Below, piece after piece: positions 48,078-62,200 of a DNA stretch of 64,000 nucleotides. The stretch lies in contig JAZARR010000193.1 in NCBI GenBank assembly GCA_037389465.1, positions 3,009,501-3,073,500 of the forward strand, read 5' to 3'. Both the position numbers and the translations under genes were made by a program. The notes beneath the pieces were generated by a model that made no database searches, was not told the origin of the DNA, and worked only from the letters and a program-made list of their open reading frames with translations. Position 1 is the first letter of the stretch. Each line of letters begins with the position of its first letter. The DNA is from Baylisascaris procyonis. Taxonomy: Eukaryota; Nematoda; Chromadorea; Rhabditida; Ascarididae.

Positions 48078-48108
48078 GCAGGTGACGCGTAATTATAACT
48101 ACAAATAA
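48078..48108 (-). promoter_or_regulatory. probable spliced-leader acceptor of the PPP1R11 gene
   Basis: Reading the minus strand, TTATTTGTAG ends at 48099 and leaves 21 bases before the ATG at 48077. No partner exon is seen upstream, so a trans-splice site is likely. Confidence 0.5.
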
Positions 48109-49072
48109 GCTTCGGTCAATTCACCTCACTAAATAATATTGAAGCAATAGACATGACGTTTCAAACATGACGTCACGAAACAACAGACATAACCGCATTC
48201 ATTTTTTGCATAATCAAGAGCAACAGCACTATATTCTCTGTGAATTTAAAGTGAAAAGGTGTAAACAAGGCTGAACATCAACTACTTCTGATGTGACATC
48301 GCTAGCTAATAATATAAACAGGTCATGAACAGGTAAAAAATATTCAATCACTGACAATGATAATGAGAACTGGGTAGAAAGTTTCGATCATAAAGCATAC
48401 ATGAATAGAGCTCGCTTTTAATTCGATAATCGGAATAAAATTACAGCACTCTGTATCGGCTTAAAGTGACAGCTTAATTGCAAATATCACTCAATAAATC
48501 AGATGATTTTTGTTAACGAAATGAAATATCTGAAGCAGTCGAACATATACCATGTCTCAATGCAGCGCTTATAAGTCTATAAGCAATGATTGAAGATGTT
48601 TTGAAATTAATATCCTATGAGAATATGAGATTGTCCTGTAATCTTGTGTGGGTGAGATTAGGAAATATTAAATGACTAATAGAACAGAAAAGGTAAACAA
48701 CGGTAAAAATACTTTTATATTGATATAGATGATGGGTATTCTATGGCAAATAATTCAAAACCCTTTAACCGCACCAATATTGTAATAATAACGCGATGGG
48801 TTCTAGAATATTCCCTCTTCAATAAGCACAAAGCATTTAAATCGATGGTGGTATTCCATGAGGAAGAAAATTGGAGGGAAGAATTAAGATAAATCCGAGA
48901 TCCGCACCTCGACTGTTCGCTAAACTCTCGTAGGACTGCTTCTTCGTTTCCTAGTATTTATCTCACCAAAGACCAGTGATAAGTTAAAAGTGCCTCGACA
49001 ACAACTAAAATGTGACGACGATCGTTTAATGCTATTATACCATATTTAGGTTTATAGACAAACTGTGCGATA

Positions 49073-49135
<63 letters not shown>

Positions 49136-49589
49136 TCATATGAGCGCTGGAAACCTCGTATTAAGTGCAAACAAATAATATAGACAATCGGAAAGAATAC
49201 AGCAGAATCGAGCCTATAAAGAAGGAAAATTTACGAACTATCATATCTAAGAGCACGAAGGGGAATAGGGTACATTATCACAACTGAATTCCTCTTCTCC
49301 ATGATAAGGAGGAATGCATAGCGGCTTATCCTGAATTTGGGGTTCTGTTCTTCCCACAAATAGTGCTATGACTATCGTCGTTTGTGGGGATATATGTCGT
49401 CCTCATTCATTTCGTTTTCAAACCGTAAAGAAACTTCAAGTTAATCCTAAAAGGAAATGCAGACATATGCAACGCATACAAATAATACAACACATGCCTG
49501 TAATCCATTTATGCATTGCAGATTACTGATATTACGATATCTTATGGACTGTTCTGATATAAACACAGTGAAAATATACAAGTAGAGAT
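48109..49589. other. spacer between the kinase and PPP1R11 genes
   Basis: AT-rich DNA with no supported coding frame. If the two genes are co-transcribed this is the intercistronic spacer; otherwise it holds the PPP1R11 promoter. An AT microsatellite lies within it. Confidence 0.55.
49075..49125. repeat. (TA)n microsatellite
   Basis: About 25 uninterrupted TA units between the kinase and PPP1R11 genes. Confidence 0.97.
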
Positions 49590-49595
49590 TTTATT
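49590..49595 (-). terminator. polyadenylation signal of the tyrosine kinase gene
   Basis: AATAAA on the minus strand, 40 bases past the TAA stop at 49637-49635, at a normal distance for a nematode 3' UTR. Confidence 0.55.
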
Positions 49596-49634
49596 ACATA
49601 TCGGACACCTAATATCTCCATATAAAAGAATCGT

Positions 49635-52600
49635 TTATTTAGCACGACGATTTGGTTTCGATTTATTTTTCATTCTTTTCGGATGTGATAGACCAGCTTT
49701 TGACTTTAGTCGACTTACTCGTGGTACAATCCGTGAAGCTTAAATACCACATATTATTATTTGCGAAGGTAACAAAAAAAAACACCGAGAAAAAAATCTG
49801 AAATGAGACTTGCACATTAATCACACCAACATCAAACACCCCATAAAAAACCTGAAATCACACCAACACACCCAAACATCCGGCTAGACACGCAAATTTT
49901 GTGCTAGAGAGATCACCGAGAACGTGCAGTATCAGCAAATCACCAGGGCTGAAAATAGATTTTGTTCAATTTCAGCTCTAATAATGCAGCTTTCCGTGAC
50001 GTTTAGTCTAGCTACAGTATTCTCGTCATACTTTTCCAGCAGTCACAGCTTTTTGGTAGTAAGGAATATTATATCTATGTTATATCGATTTTCTTTGCAC
50101 TCCTAGAAAACTTCCTTTCGACTTTCGTTGTATTTCGTCTCTCGTTTTGAGAAATAATGTAAACATGTCAGCGTACCGTGACAGTTAAATGTTAAGAATC
50201 AAGCAATGTGAACACCGAAAAAATCGAAATATCCCCAACGATAAAAATACTGAAATTGTCGTCTCTTTTCAGGTGGTCCGGAAGGAGTTATTCCTGTTCT
50301 TTCGACTAGAAAAAACTCAATAATCCTGAACTGACTCATCATCTATTCAACTCCATCTGACCACCGAACACAAGCAGTTAGTGTTATAAACAATATGTAA
50401 GATTGTTCTACCTATCATGTCTCTTTTCAGTCTACTTATACGTTGTTGGCTATCTTCGTGGCCTGCTTATCGCTCCTTTTGCCTTTAAATCAAATGATTA
50501 AAGAAACTCCCCATTAGTTATGATAAGCGCAAGGTTTTCCTGTAGTCCACTCTTGTCGCACCTGTTCATCTGTATCCATAAAACATCTCTCGTACATCGT
50601 GATACCGGCTGGCGGGAGGGGGAAGGATGGGGTGTGTTCGATTTCCGCATTGTTAATTGATGATCTATCTTATCGACCTCTCATTGTTAGATACGATCAC
50701 ACTCTTGTAATATCTCTCTAATAGACACTTCAAACTATGGTAGAGTGATATATCATATATTCGTTGGAACAATCTCATTTATTTGAATGAATTTCTTACG
50801 ATTTGTATGGACATCTGACTGTTCTACGAGTTTCTTTTTGCGTTTACATTCTGGAGGAGTACGTGGATCTGGTGTCGGATTTCCACCGATAGTCATATTT
50901 GGAGGCTCTAAGCCACAGATTCCTTCCAATTTTCGTGCCACCTGTAAAAGTGTTTATCATTGCCAACCATTTCCGTGCCACCTCCATAATTGTTTACCAC
51001 TGGTAATCATTTCTTCCTCGATTATAATTTCTCAGTATTCATAAATGCAAAACGCATATTACATCGAACTTTATATCCACTAGTTTCCTCCTAGTCTGCA
51101 CCTTAACAACGAAATTCTTTCGACTTTTCGTTTATTCGATCGAAATCTTTTACTTGGAATTACTCATTTTATAAGGTAATTCAACAGGTTGAACCGATCG
51201 AAATGCAAAATGATCAAAAACACTGAAAGTAGAAAAAAAAACATTTTTTTTTCTCAATATTAAAAAAAAATTTGCATATATTTTTGCTAAAAACACGAAG
51301 AATTTAGACAATGAAGTAGATTAGATGAAAAAATGATATTGGACAAGCATTGAATTTTTATACACCTGAGACATTGTCGCTCTTTGTTCTGCATTCGAAG
51401 CCCAACACATTTCAGTGATAATTTTTGCAACTTCTTTCTGTGTACATTCAGGCATAGGCATCTTATAGCCACTTATTACCTGCAAAATATTATACCGTAA
51501 AAATCTAAAAATAAACCCCCTCCTCTCAAACATAATCTCGATGTGTTCTTGGTGGACCGTAATGAAATTTGGAAGCTGCCCTCGAACTTCAGACTGCCAC
51601 CTTCCAAAGAAAAAAGTCAACTTTTTCAGTGATATAGGGTGAAAGTATAATAGTTAGCATCAGCAATAGAGAAAATCGACACAAAAACAATACATCCTTT
51701 ATAGAAGATGCTCAGATTTAATAAAACCTCTCAATCTAAGCATCGTCCACCGATAGCAAACTGTCATTCAAATTTTGTGAACGCTATAAGCCCTGAGGTT
51801 ATCTTCGATATTCTACTGTAATCATTTACAACATTTACGAGATGCTCAACCAATTGTTGCGCAAAATTTCTCATTCGTTTACTCATATAAAAGAAGTAAA
51901 ACGATTCAAGACTAATTTAAAAATTGATGTAATATTATAATTGGTGTAAAAAAATACAAACCATTTCTTTGACTTGTTTATTTGTCATTCCTTCATATGG
52001 TTCCTTAGCATTGGCATAAATCTCCCATGTCATAACACCAAAACTCCATACATCACTCTTTGATGTATATATCAAATAGACTATTGTTTCTGGTGCAAGC
52101 CATCTAATTGGTACACGTCGTACTTTAGTCATTTGATATTGATCCCCTTCACGTGATAGACCAAAATCTGATATTTTTACCTAAATTATATTATTTTTGA
52201 AATTATTTATCTTGAATTAGCTCATCGATTCCCTCTAGAATTTTTAAATCTTTTTTTTTTTTCATAAGAAATAATATTTTTTGACTTTTTTGATTTGAAA
52301 AAAAAGTTTTTTAAATTGTTGATAAAAATTTTAAATTCGAAAATTATTGAATCATCTAATGCGAGCTTCAATGCACCATTTAAGTGAAATATTAAAAAAA
52401 AAAAAAACAAGAGAAACGCTTTATTGTATTTTATTATGTTTTTCCTCAATGCAAAATCATATTTGTCTTTCATATAGTGAGATTTATCCTCTATACTATA
52501 CTGTAGTGTTTACTTTGCTCACGTTTACTGCTTAGTTTGAATTTCTTACCGTTTCATTTTTCTTACTATATCTGAATTTTTTTACTCAATTCTTATACAT

Positions 52601-55600
52601 TTCTTACTGTATCAACTCATCTGCTCCACGCTTGGCCACATTATGAGTTTCTATATTTCGGCAGTTTATTTCAATGTGTGATTTGGCTTGTTGAATATGG
52701 ATATCGCAATCCCAACCTTCCTCCCCCTCTCCCCCTCCTCCTCTCCTCAGCCCCTTCAATATTTTAATATTCAAACCACCATGACGATGCATACTATCGA
52801 AGCACTAAAAACCAGTAAACTTGTGAACAAAAAATCATGTACCATGTGTTTATCAAATGAATGAGAGAATGATTGCTTAACTCGATGGTTAAATACCTTA
52901 CTCACTCTTGCGGGATGTATATCACATCCTATTTTTTGAACGATGCTTAGACATATACTGATAACGACTCATTGCTTATCAAAGTCCATTCTTTTCTCAA
53001 TCAAATACAGTTGCCATTAGTAGTAACCGATGACCGAGAACACGAAAGACAGACAGCAAACTTGAAAGTTTCGAGAAATATTTCAATTACCGAATACCCA
53101 AATTTTTAGAATTAAATTTGGTTATTCAAATCATTGGACGTAAAAATTCTCTATTAAAAAAAAACAAACATATTATTCCGCTTACAATGCCTTGATTCGT
53201 GTATAGACAATTTCTTGCTGCAATATCACGATGTATACAATTCTTTGAATGTAGATATTCGAGTCCCCACGCTGATCCAAGGACCATTCTTTCGAGTTTT
53301 GTTTTAGGATCAACGTTGTTTTTCTTGAGGAATTCGTCTAACGCGCCACCGTCGACCTTTAATTACTCTTGTTTTAAATTTCTATAACCACTATTATCAG
53401 ATTTAATTCATACATCTGAGTCGATTTATAATTCACTATGAAAGATTGGCCCGTTTCGTTCAAATTTTGATCGTTTAGGAGGTCTAAGTTGTGGAGGGGG
53501 GGGGGGGGGAGCGCGGGATGGGGGAGGGGGAGATGGAACGCTTTTATGGAAGAAGTTTATTAGCATTTTCTACTTCCCTATTGAAAGTTGAAAATGTTCT
53601 ATAGCACTGTAAAGTTAATTCGTTCTGAAGTTAATGCTATTTCATACAATTTTTTATGATATTCTCTTGCGTTCTATAATTCATATAGATGCATTATGGT
53701 CGGACTTTTTAAGTAACTTCCATGTATTTGCATTCGTATATAAATTTGCATATATTTTCCATTTTATTCTGCCAAGAAAGTTAGGTCAGGTATTCTAGGT
53801 GGGCGAGTAAAAGCCTATAATCTACATGCAATGTTTAGCACTTCATTTTCATGGTCTCTTAGATCTAGAGCCAATTTGAATATTAGTGAATCATCTTTTT
53901 TTTTTTTAAATTTATTCAAATATTTGATTTATAATTATTATTTGAAAATTAATAAAAAAATACTAACCAATTCCATAACGATAAGTAAAGGTTCATGTTC
54001 AACCGCAACACCATACATTCGTACAACATTCGGATGATCGTAATTACGCATAAGACGAGCCTCTTTCATCATTTCTTTTATCTTCTCTTTTGACATCTCA
54101 CTTACTTTTGCCTGGTAAAGAATCTAATTATGAATATTATTCCATATTTGGATATATATGATTAAATTACACTTATGAATAAATGTAATACTTCACGTTA
54201 TACAATTGCAATTTCCCATTGCAAAGTGTTGGTCTTTTGATAGCATCCATACAATATCCAATAACCGTTTTGTCTGTTTCTCGGATTCAGACAGACGGAC
54301 AGGCAGACAAACAGACACATATAAAATTTCTTTTGGAATATATTGAGCATAATGTGTAGATTGTTCATTGTATTTTATACTCAAAAAAATCATTTCATAA
54401 GTTCTAATAAGTGAACATGAATGGACATTACTGGTCAATTGTGAGCATGAAAATATAGTGAAGTTGAGTGGGCATATTTTGTTTACAATTCCCCATCGAA
54501 ATTCCTTCCGTATGAATTTATCCAAATGCTTTAAGTGATTTTCGCGTGGTTACTGACAGACAGGATAGTCATGGGGGAGGGGAGGGGAATGGGGGGGGGG
54601 GCAAAGGGGAATGGGGGGAGGGGGGAATGGGGGGGGTTGCATAGCAGTATTAATAAATAACTTTTGTGCTAAAGGACTTAACGATTGTACTATGCAAAGT
54701 GTTGCTATCGCAGAAGCAATTTGACCAAGAGTTTCTCTTGAGAAAACCTAAGGTACAATATACCTGTTATGTCGAACGAAATGCACCACGTAATCGGCAG
54801 TAGCGGTCTAAAGGAACACTGGGAAGGGGGAGGGGTGAGAGAGGCAAGAAGACGGGGAATTAATTGAGAAATTAATTTTCTCTCAGTCTAATTTTCATTT
54901 CTAAATGTTAGATGAGTTGCTTTACTGCGGTAGATTTTTCGTCCGACCGTTCGACCACCAACCTCTAGCGGTTAAAAGTAATGAAGCTGTTGAACATTTA
55001 AACTTTTCAATTTTCGATTACCGAATACAACCTATTCAATTCTCATTTCTAAAATTAGAATTTTTCTAGTTCCACTGCGTTCTCGATGGCAAAAGATTTC
55101 AAGCATCCGCCGAATATCGTTCCAAGACCTACTACGCTTAGGATATCCTTCATATCACGGAGCTTATGCTTTATAATTGGGGAGAGATCCTTCATTGACG
55201 ATAATAGACTTGAATCTTGCAGTAAGGCGTGGTTTCCAACTAGTAGAGGTCGAATAATTTAACAATATTGGTTCAGTTTTCTCATAGGGTGAGATATTTC
55301 TTTCAACATCAGATCTTCAAAAATCCATTCATTATCTCCGGTCTACCTTTGATTTCCTTTATCCTTCTCAAAAAAAAACAAATTTATTTTCATTTGGCAT
55401 GATGCCATTGGCTGAACGTTCATAACCCTTAGATATCTCAAACCGTCCACCTGTAATTAACGAATGTAGGTTGTCTACTTGTAATTAATGAATAAAATCA
55501 ATAATAATCATTAATTTTATTGCTATTTGCAACCGCTTTGTATAATATTATACCATCGCCGAGATTTGTAACAAACCAATTTAATAGCCGCATTAACAAT

Positions 55601-57778
55601 GCGCCCAGATGGCATTTTATATGTGCCCGCATAAACTTCACCGAAAGCACCTTCACCGAGTTTCTTGATTAGATTGATATGTTCATGTTTAAGTTCCCAA
55701 GGTGCTCGCTTTATTGAGTTCAGTAAAATCGCATTCTCAACCTGTAATAAAATTTATGAATATTAATTAGTTTTATTTTGTTTTAAGGAATGGGAGGGGG
55801 GGGGGGGGAGAGGAAGAGCGAAAAAAATATTCATTGTCCTAGATTCGCTTCTTTGGTTTTTTTGTGGGGGCGGGGGGGGGGCGTAGAGTTCTTATTCTGT
55901 CAAGGATTTTCCATCCATTTTCTTCTTTTCTTTTTTCGCTTCCTACCAGTTTCTTCTAATGTTTTCATGTTTGGAAAAATAGAAGAACATTCGGTCGATA
56001 ATCCTTGTCCCACGAAATTTGCGACGCCTGCGGGCTGCTTAATCTCCTCCCCCCCCCTCCACCCTCATGCACCCATCTTTTTGTTTCCCAAAAATTCCCT
56101 CCCCAGGTCAAAGAATTTGCTCGCCGTCCTATAACAGAATTTCTATGAGCTAACACAGGTACATACCATTATCTTAAAATTTTGTTATCTTTCTTAATAA
56201 AATTTTTTCAACTTTTTATCATAAACTTATCCTTACTTTTATCAGCTCTAACATTGCCAATTTCTTCTAATTTTTGCATTTGCTCACCACTGAAATTTTA
56301 ATTTCTACAATTTTCGACCTATTATTGTTGTTTTCCGTTATATTTGTCACCATTAAATGCTTCGACTACGTTGAAACGGCAAGCCGCCAGCACTTGTTAA
56401 CCAAAATATCGAAATTAAGTTCGAAAAAAAATCTCAAAGTTTCAAAAAAAGAATTCCAATCGCTCATCAGGAAAAACCTTACCTACCCGTATCGTTTATA
56501 GAATATTTCAAAACTATTTTATGTTCCTTACTTTAAAAAAAAAATAATTTTTATTTTTATCACATCACTAATAGCTATTGATCTTCGAATATAATGGCTT
56601 CAATAATTCGTTCATTATCTTTTTATTATGTAAATTAAAAGCTAACAGTATTGATAACTGATTCTTTTGTCGATATAAAATAAGCAATCAATTGTTGTAC
56701 AGAATCGAAAATTCTTCTCGGATCGGTCATATATTTCCCATTCGCAGTTTGTTGTACAACAATATGACGCATCTAAAATTATATCCTCAAAATGTTGCCA
56801 TTTTTTTCGAATATTTAATCTTAAATTCATTTTTATTTCAATTTATATCCATTCTGTCCGTCTTTTTGTCTGTCTGTTTATGTCTGTCTTGAAAGGCATT
56901 ATTGTATTTTAAATTTCGGCTTATTTTATATACGATAAAAATTTTAAAAAAAAGTGAAATCTATATTAATAATAATTCATTTATTAAAATATTTCCATTC
57001 TAAGTGTAAAAATATTGTTGATGGAAGTGAACGATCGTATAGTGCATATCGATGGATAGCCAATTGACGTGAGTAATGATCGATGCATTCAACACAATAC
57101 ACCTGTGCAAACATATCATCACCTATATTGTTTATGCCACCTAAATTTTTTTTTTTTTTTTTTGCATTCATTTGACAACAACTATGACATATTTCAGTTC
57201 TCGCTTAGTGACAGCTGCTGGCATTGTGCCAACAATCGTTTGCATATAAAGTTCAATTCATTGCAAACAATTTCCACAAAAAAGCCTAGTGAAACGACAA
57301 ATGATCAAATACTCTTCGTCATATGAGAATTTAAATCGATAAGGCAACAATTATAAGTGATCAATGAACATTCCAACATTCATATTTACATTCAACGTTA
57401 CTGCATTAAAACGATTCTTACAAAGATATCGGAAAATATTGATTGATTAAATATACTTACTTCAATTTTTCCTGATATTCAATTACTTTTTTCACTTATT
57501 ACTAAATTTTTGAATATTTGAACGAAAAGAAAAAATAGAAAAAAAAATATGACGAGTTGATTATAACAATCAAATAAACTATTAAAAAAATTTACCACCT
57601 TATTTTGTTGTGTCTCATCGATAACCACTGAGATAATAATTTGTCTTGGTGAACCAGGTTTAGGTTCACTTATGCGTACTAAGAAATCCCCAACATGTTG
57701 TAATAAATGTGGTAAATCCTCTCGTGGTAATAAACCATGATAATATTCTTCTTCTTCGATACTTGCATTAGTTGTCAT
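49635..57778 (-). CDS. SH2-domain non-receptor tyrosine kinase, nematode Fer-like class
   Basis: Exons 57778-57599, 56772-56647, 55741-55577, 54111-53968, 53356-53186, 52180-51962, 51479-51366, 50941-50800 and 49738-49635 join in phase to 454 residues. The SH2 domain covers about residues 12-97 (YYHGLLPRED; DFLVRIS with phosphotyrosine-binding Arg35; DPRRIFDSVQQLI). The kinase domain covers about 120-375: glycine loop GEGAFGEV (131-138), Lys156 (AAIK), Glu174 (KEARLM), HRDIAARN (247-254), DFG (267-269), activation-loop Tyr277, WLAPE (289-293) and SDVWSFGV. HRDIAARN with an SH2 just before the kinase is typical of the Fes/Fer class. The short form without an F-BAR domain is the nematode-expanded group that includes SPE-8, FRK-1 and KIN family members. 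A basic tail (KNKSKPNRRAK) ends the protein. All catalytic residues are present, so an active kinase is expected. The exact orthologue is not determinable here. Confidence 0.94.
53492..53531 (+). repeat. G-rich tract in kinase intron
   Basis: Runs of G (about 12 in a row, then GGGATGGGGGAGGGGG) on the plus strand; on the kinase transcript it reads as a pyrimidine tract. Confidence 0.85.
54573..54636 (+). repeat. long G-run cluster in kinase intron
   Basis: Sixty-four bases made almost only of G-runs of 4 to 11 with A-rich spacers. The template strand for the minus-strand kinase gene is the G-rich one, so it could form G-quadruplexes or R-loops during transcription. Confidence 0.9.
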
Positions 57779-57815
57779 TTGTGATCGTTTTTATACTTCT
57801 CTGAATAAAAAAAAA
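57779..57815 (-). promoter_or_regulatory. probable spliced-leader acceptor of the kinase gene
   Basis: On the minus strand a T-rich stretch followed by ATTCAG ends at 57801, and 22 bases separate it from the ATG at 57778. It fits the nematode acceptor consensus and has no upstream exon, so it is probably a trans-splice site. Confidence 0.65.
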
Positions 57816-59159
57816 TTCAGTTGATTTTTTAAATTTTCCTCATTTGAATGTTTGCATAATTTACATGGAATATGCAAATGCATAAATGAGTCATAATTTT
57901 AGTAAAATTTTTATGCGATTCCAATATCGATTCAATAATTATCAGTTCTATTAATAATGATTCAATAAATCCATATATAATTATTTCAGGTATCCAATCT
58001 GTCTAGTCTCCTGCAAATCATTAGATATATTTTAAAGTATTTTTTGTCATTATGCCACAACATTGATTACTCTATTGCGGGAAAAATTAAGCTGAAAAGA
58101 ATATGAATATTTGAAATATTTATTATAAGACCGAACTTTCATTCAAGGCAACGATAGGTGAGGGGATGGATTTTTGCTGCTTCATATGATTAATCCCTTA
58201 TTTTAATATCCTAACATTTTTTATCCATAATTCGAGTGATAAAATTTTTTTTTGAAATATAATCCGAGATTATAAAATTTAGTCGAAAATCTCGAAAAGT
58301 TCACCGAAGAGAAATGCAGAGACGACCGCCAACGTTTGTGATGGCAATAGAAAATATTTGAGCAGAAAATAGAAAACAATTTAAGATTATCGTAAACAAA
58401 TTTATGCTAATTTTTTTTTAAAATGGTTACTCATTCAATTTGAAGACAAAATTTTGCATAGAAAATGAGATCGCTAAATTCATTTTTTGCATTTTTTTCG
58501 GTTGCATAATTTGTAAATTAAAGCTTTAGATCGGACTTCATAACAATTCATTAAATTTTTTAAGATAGACGTTGATAAACGTGATGGAATATGTCCCTCA
58601 CATTGTCAAGCATGATCGCATACTTGAAAGTATTTTACCAAGATTTGATCATACTGAGAAAATATATTTGAAAAAAGAGTGAATAAATTCTACCTCAATT
58701 TTTCTTTATTATAAATCGACCATATATTACATTCCTCTCTTCGTCGACTATTGAAATATAGTAATGTAAGGCTATAAGAGGTCATATGGTGAAAGCGAAT
58801 ATTTTCGCTTTGTAAATTCAGTTTTGATAATTTTTGCGGCATTAAACAGTTTTCCTAGCAACGTCTATCGAATATGCTTCTAATAATAAATTTTTTTTTT
58901 AAGAACTTGTCAAAAATTTTCTTGAAACTTTTCTAATTTCATTGAAAATAACTTTCATCTAAACCAGTAAAAAAAGAAACATTTTGAAAAAAATTACTGA
59001 AACTGAAATGTTGGACTTGAACGTTGACGGAAAGACCATTCTAATTCAGTAATTACTCCCTCTCCATATGACTGTGTGCACGGTGTATATCAACTACGAC
59101 GAAGTGCATGAGTTTCAAGAATCTCCAAATTTTGTAGCCCTCTTCTTTCCATCAATCCT

Positions 59160-59222
59160 ATAAATCTCCGGAGCCTAAAATCTCCTGGAGCCTAAAATAA
59201 ATCCCTGGAGCCTAAGATCTCT
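59160..59222. repeat. short tandem repeat, three units
   Basis: Three imperfect copies of CCTGGAGCCTAAAATCT-like sequence, spaced 17-24 bases apart. Confidence 0.7.
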
Positions 59223-62200
59223 ACTTACAAAGTTTTCCGCGAAACGATTGCGCGGTATTTTGAAGGTGACATGGATGAATATTTCTTTTAAATTAGGTAT
59301 CTTTAGCGCGATCTAAATTTATGGATGCATCGTGTGCATTCGCAATGTCAACAACTTATGTGCGCCGACTCTTTCAATAATCGATTTTTTTTTTGTTCAA
59401 TAATATTTATAAAAATTTGCACTTAACTGAATTCAAAATTTATGATCACAAAATTTTCGATGGATTATCTTTTTATGAATTTAACGAATCATCAAAAATA
59501 TTAAAATCACTTTCAAATATCAGAGCAAATTCATCATTCAATTGCTGATTCAGAATTATTCCTATTTCGGAGAGAAAAACAGAAAACAAAAATGCTATAG
59601 ATCTTTCATAATAGGAAATTACATGAGTTGTAGCACAAAAACGGTTAAAAGATAATATTTAAAAATCAAAATATTTGATTGGAATTTCTTTAAGTAGCTA
59701 AAAAATTTGCATTTAAAATTGCTCATCCGATTTGTAGTATTCATTCGATGAGAGATTTTATAGCCGCAGAAAACTTTATAATTATCTAATAAGAAATTTA
59801 ACACTAAAATGAAATAAAGTTTTGCGTTCAATAATTGTACGATGTTTTGCTAAATATTGAAAGATTCTATCGTTGATGATAAAAACAAAAAGATTTGAAA
59901 TGAAACGAAAATATCAGTGCTTACATAACCATGCTAATAATGGTTTAGTAAATCCGGAGTTGAAATGCTTTATTAGGTGTTGGATAAAAAATTTTTTTTC
60001 GGATTTATTGTCGGGTTGTTTGCATTTGCTTCAAAAAGTGCACAATTTATGAAAATAACTGACACAACATCCCGTTAAAGAGATGAGTATAGGAATGGGA
60101 TAGGATTTTGTAAAAAGACCGGACCATCGAGACGAGTGGATGGGGGAGGGGGAGGGGTTGGGGGGGAGGGGGGAACGTAGGAAAAAAGGACGAGTGTTTA
60201 TGAATCGAATTTGCTTCCTCTTATAATATTTTCTCTGATAGTGTTTCTTACTCAATTTTCCCTTCTTTCTTGATCGTTTTTCTTGCAGTATTTTTCTGCG
60301 TAGAAAAATTTTCTAAAAGCTGTAAACATCGATTGGCTATATTTTACGACTATAAAATTATGAAATGAAGAGAAATAAAAATAATTAGATTCATTGGGCG
60401 TTAGATGATTTGCAAACAATAAAAAAAATTATGGAAAAAAAAAAAGGATGGAAAAACGTGTCAAAGGAAATAGTGCGATATGCGATTTTTTATTTTATTC
60501 TATAAATCAGCCGATTTTAGAAATTATCAACAAAGAATAAAACATACATAGCAATTGCATTTGTATTTTGACTAGTTTCATCACCACTTATGCAAAACTC
60601 CTCTGCAAAAAGTCCATACTCATGCTTTTAAAAAAATTTAAATTTTTAAATTAAATTAAAATTAAAATTAAAATTTTTTTCATGCTCTCAAATCATCGCT
60701 TTTTGATATTGCCATGTATTCATCACAGTTGCCGTGTTGATTTAAGTGACGACACAACGCGCTTGCTATTGATAGTTCCAAAAAATAAAGATTTATCTGC
60801 ATTTTCCATCCATCCAATCTATGCTCATTTTATTTATTTTAAACAACGAACTATATGTGTTCTCATATCATATTTGCATAAATTTAATCCTCTTCATGAA
60901 TTCGGATCCCTCTCGTAGCGCGAATCCCTTATCGGTTGTTGGTTGTAGTTGTTGTCGGTTTTGCAAAAAGTGTTCTGCAAAAATGTTCTATAATGACTTC
61001 TGGCAACAAAACAGAAGCGTTTTGTGGTCGAAAAAGTATCGTGTCTGTCTGTGTATGTATGTAAGTGTCCGCGTCTGCCTGTCCCTTCGATAGTTTCAAC
61101 TCGGTAACAGCTGAAACTGGAATGACGAAACTTCTTGATCTAAATAGATGACCTTTCAAGTTTATCCATCAACCTAGAAAGGATTCATTGATAAAATTTG
61201 CATACATTGTAGAACTGCTTGAATTGCATTCCGAGTTGAAAAAAAAACCGTGAAAAACAAGTTTTTTTTTTACAAATAATTTGCATACGAGGAGAATTCA
61301 GTTGCGCAAATTGTATTATTGTTAATGATTTGCGATATTGATTGATCTGATTAGCAAAGTTGTTAAAGCGCATATTGTGCCGATTTCTGTGATGTGTTTT
61401 TCCACTTGTTCTTCTACAGCTATGACGAAAATTGCTCCTTATTTGTCTATTAGTTGTGATGGAATAGGAAAATGGAAAGTTGCATCAATGAAAAAGGATA
61501 GGCGACTGTTAACTCGAGTTTATATCGTGAAGTTAAGGTTCTGTCGTTGCAAGTGGGATAAATCCCAGTGAAAATTTCGAGAGCTTTATGCTGCATGTGA
61601 TTAGCATAATGGCATTATTATCAATAACTAAATAAAATTTCAAAAAAAAAAATTTGACTATTATTAAAGAATGCCATTGCCAACATAAAATTTAAATAAA
61701 ATTTCAACAAAAACTTTCATGGATAAACAAATTCATAGAGTGATACCATAAATTCCTTTACAAAATTGTGGTTATAATCAGTTAAAGTTTTCTTTTATCA
61801 ATCAATTAATAAATCGTTCAATCAATATTTTCGAATCATTTACGAATTTCATCAATAATTCATAAGGTATCGATAAATCGATAAATCAATCGATCAACTA
61901 TGAGCTCAGTTTAAAATGATTGTTATTTAAAAATGAACATTTTCGGCCCCAATTCGTTATATTGTTTGTACGCTATTGGTACGCATAATTGTGTGTATTC
62001 ATCGTGCAAATAAATGCCTCTCTTATGTTTCGCTCATTTTTCAAATATCTCCCCATGCTCTCTGTCCTCTCTTCTTGCTCTTCTATTTCCCTCCCCCAAA
62101 GTCAACCTGTTTTCGTCTTATTTAGAGGATCACTCCCAATATTAAATAAAATAAAGTACATCTATTGCTGATTACATTGTTTAATATTAAAAATAAAATT

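Noticed and set aside
56977..57112. Minus-strand segment with a good acceptor (GTGTATTGTGTTGAATGC...) between kinase exons 1 and 2
   Set aside because: Exon 1 joins the exon at 56772 directly in phase to complete the SH2 domain; inserting this segment would break the domain and it has no donor in phase.
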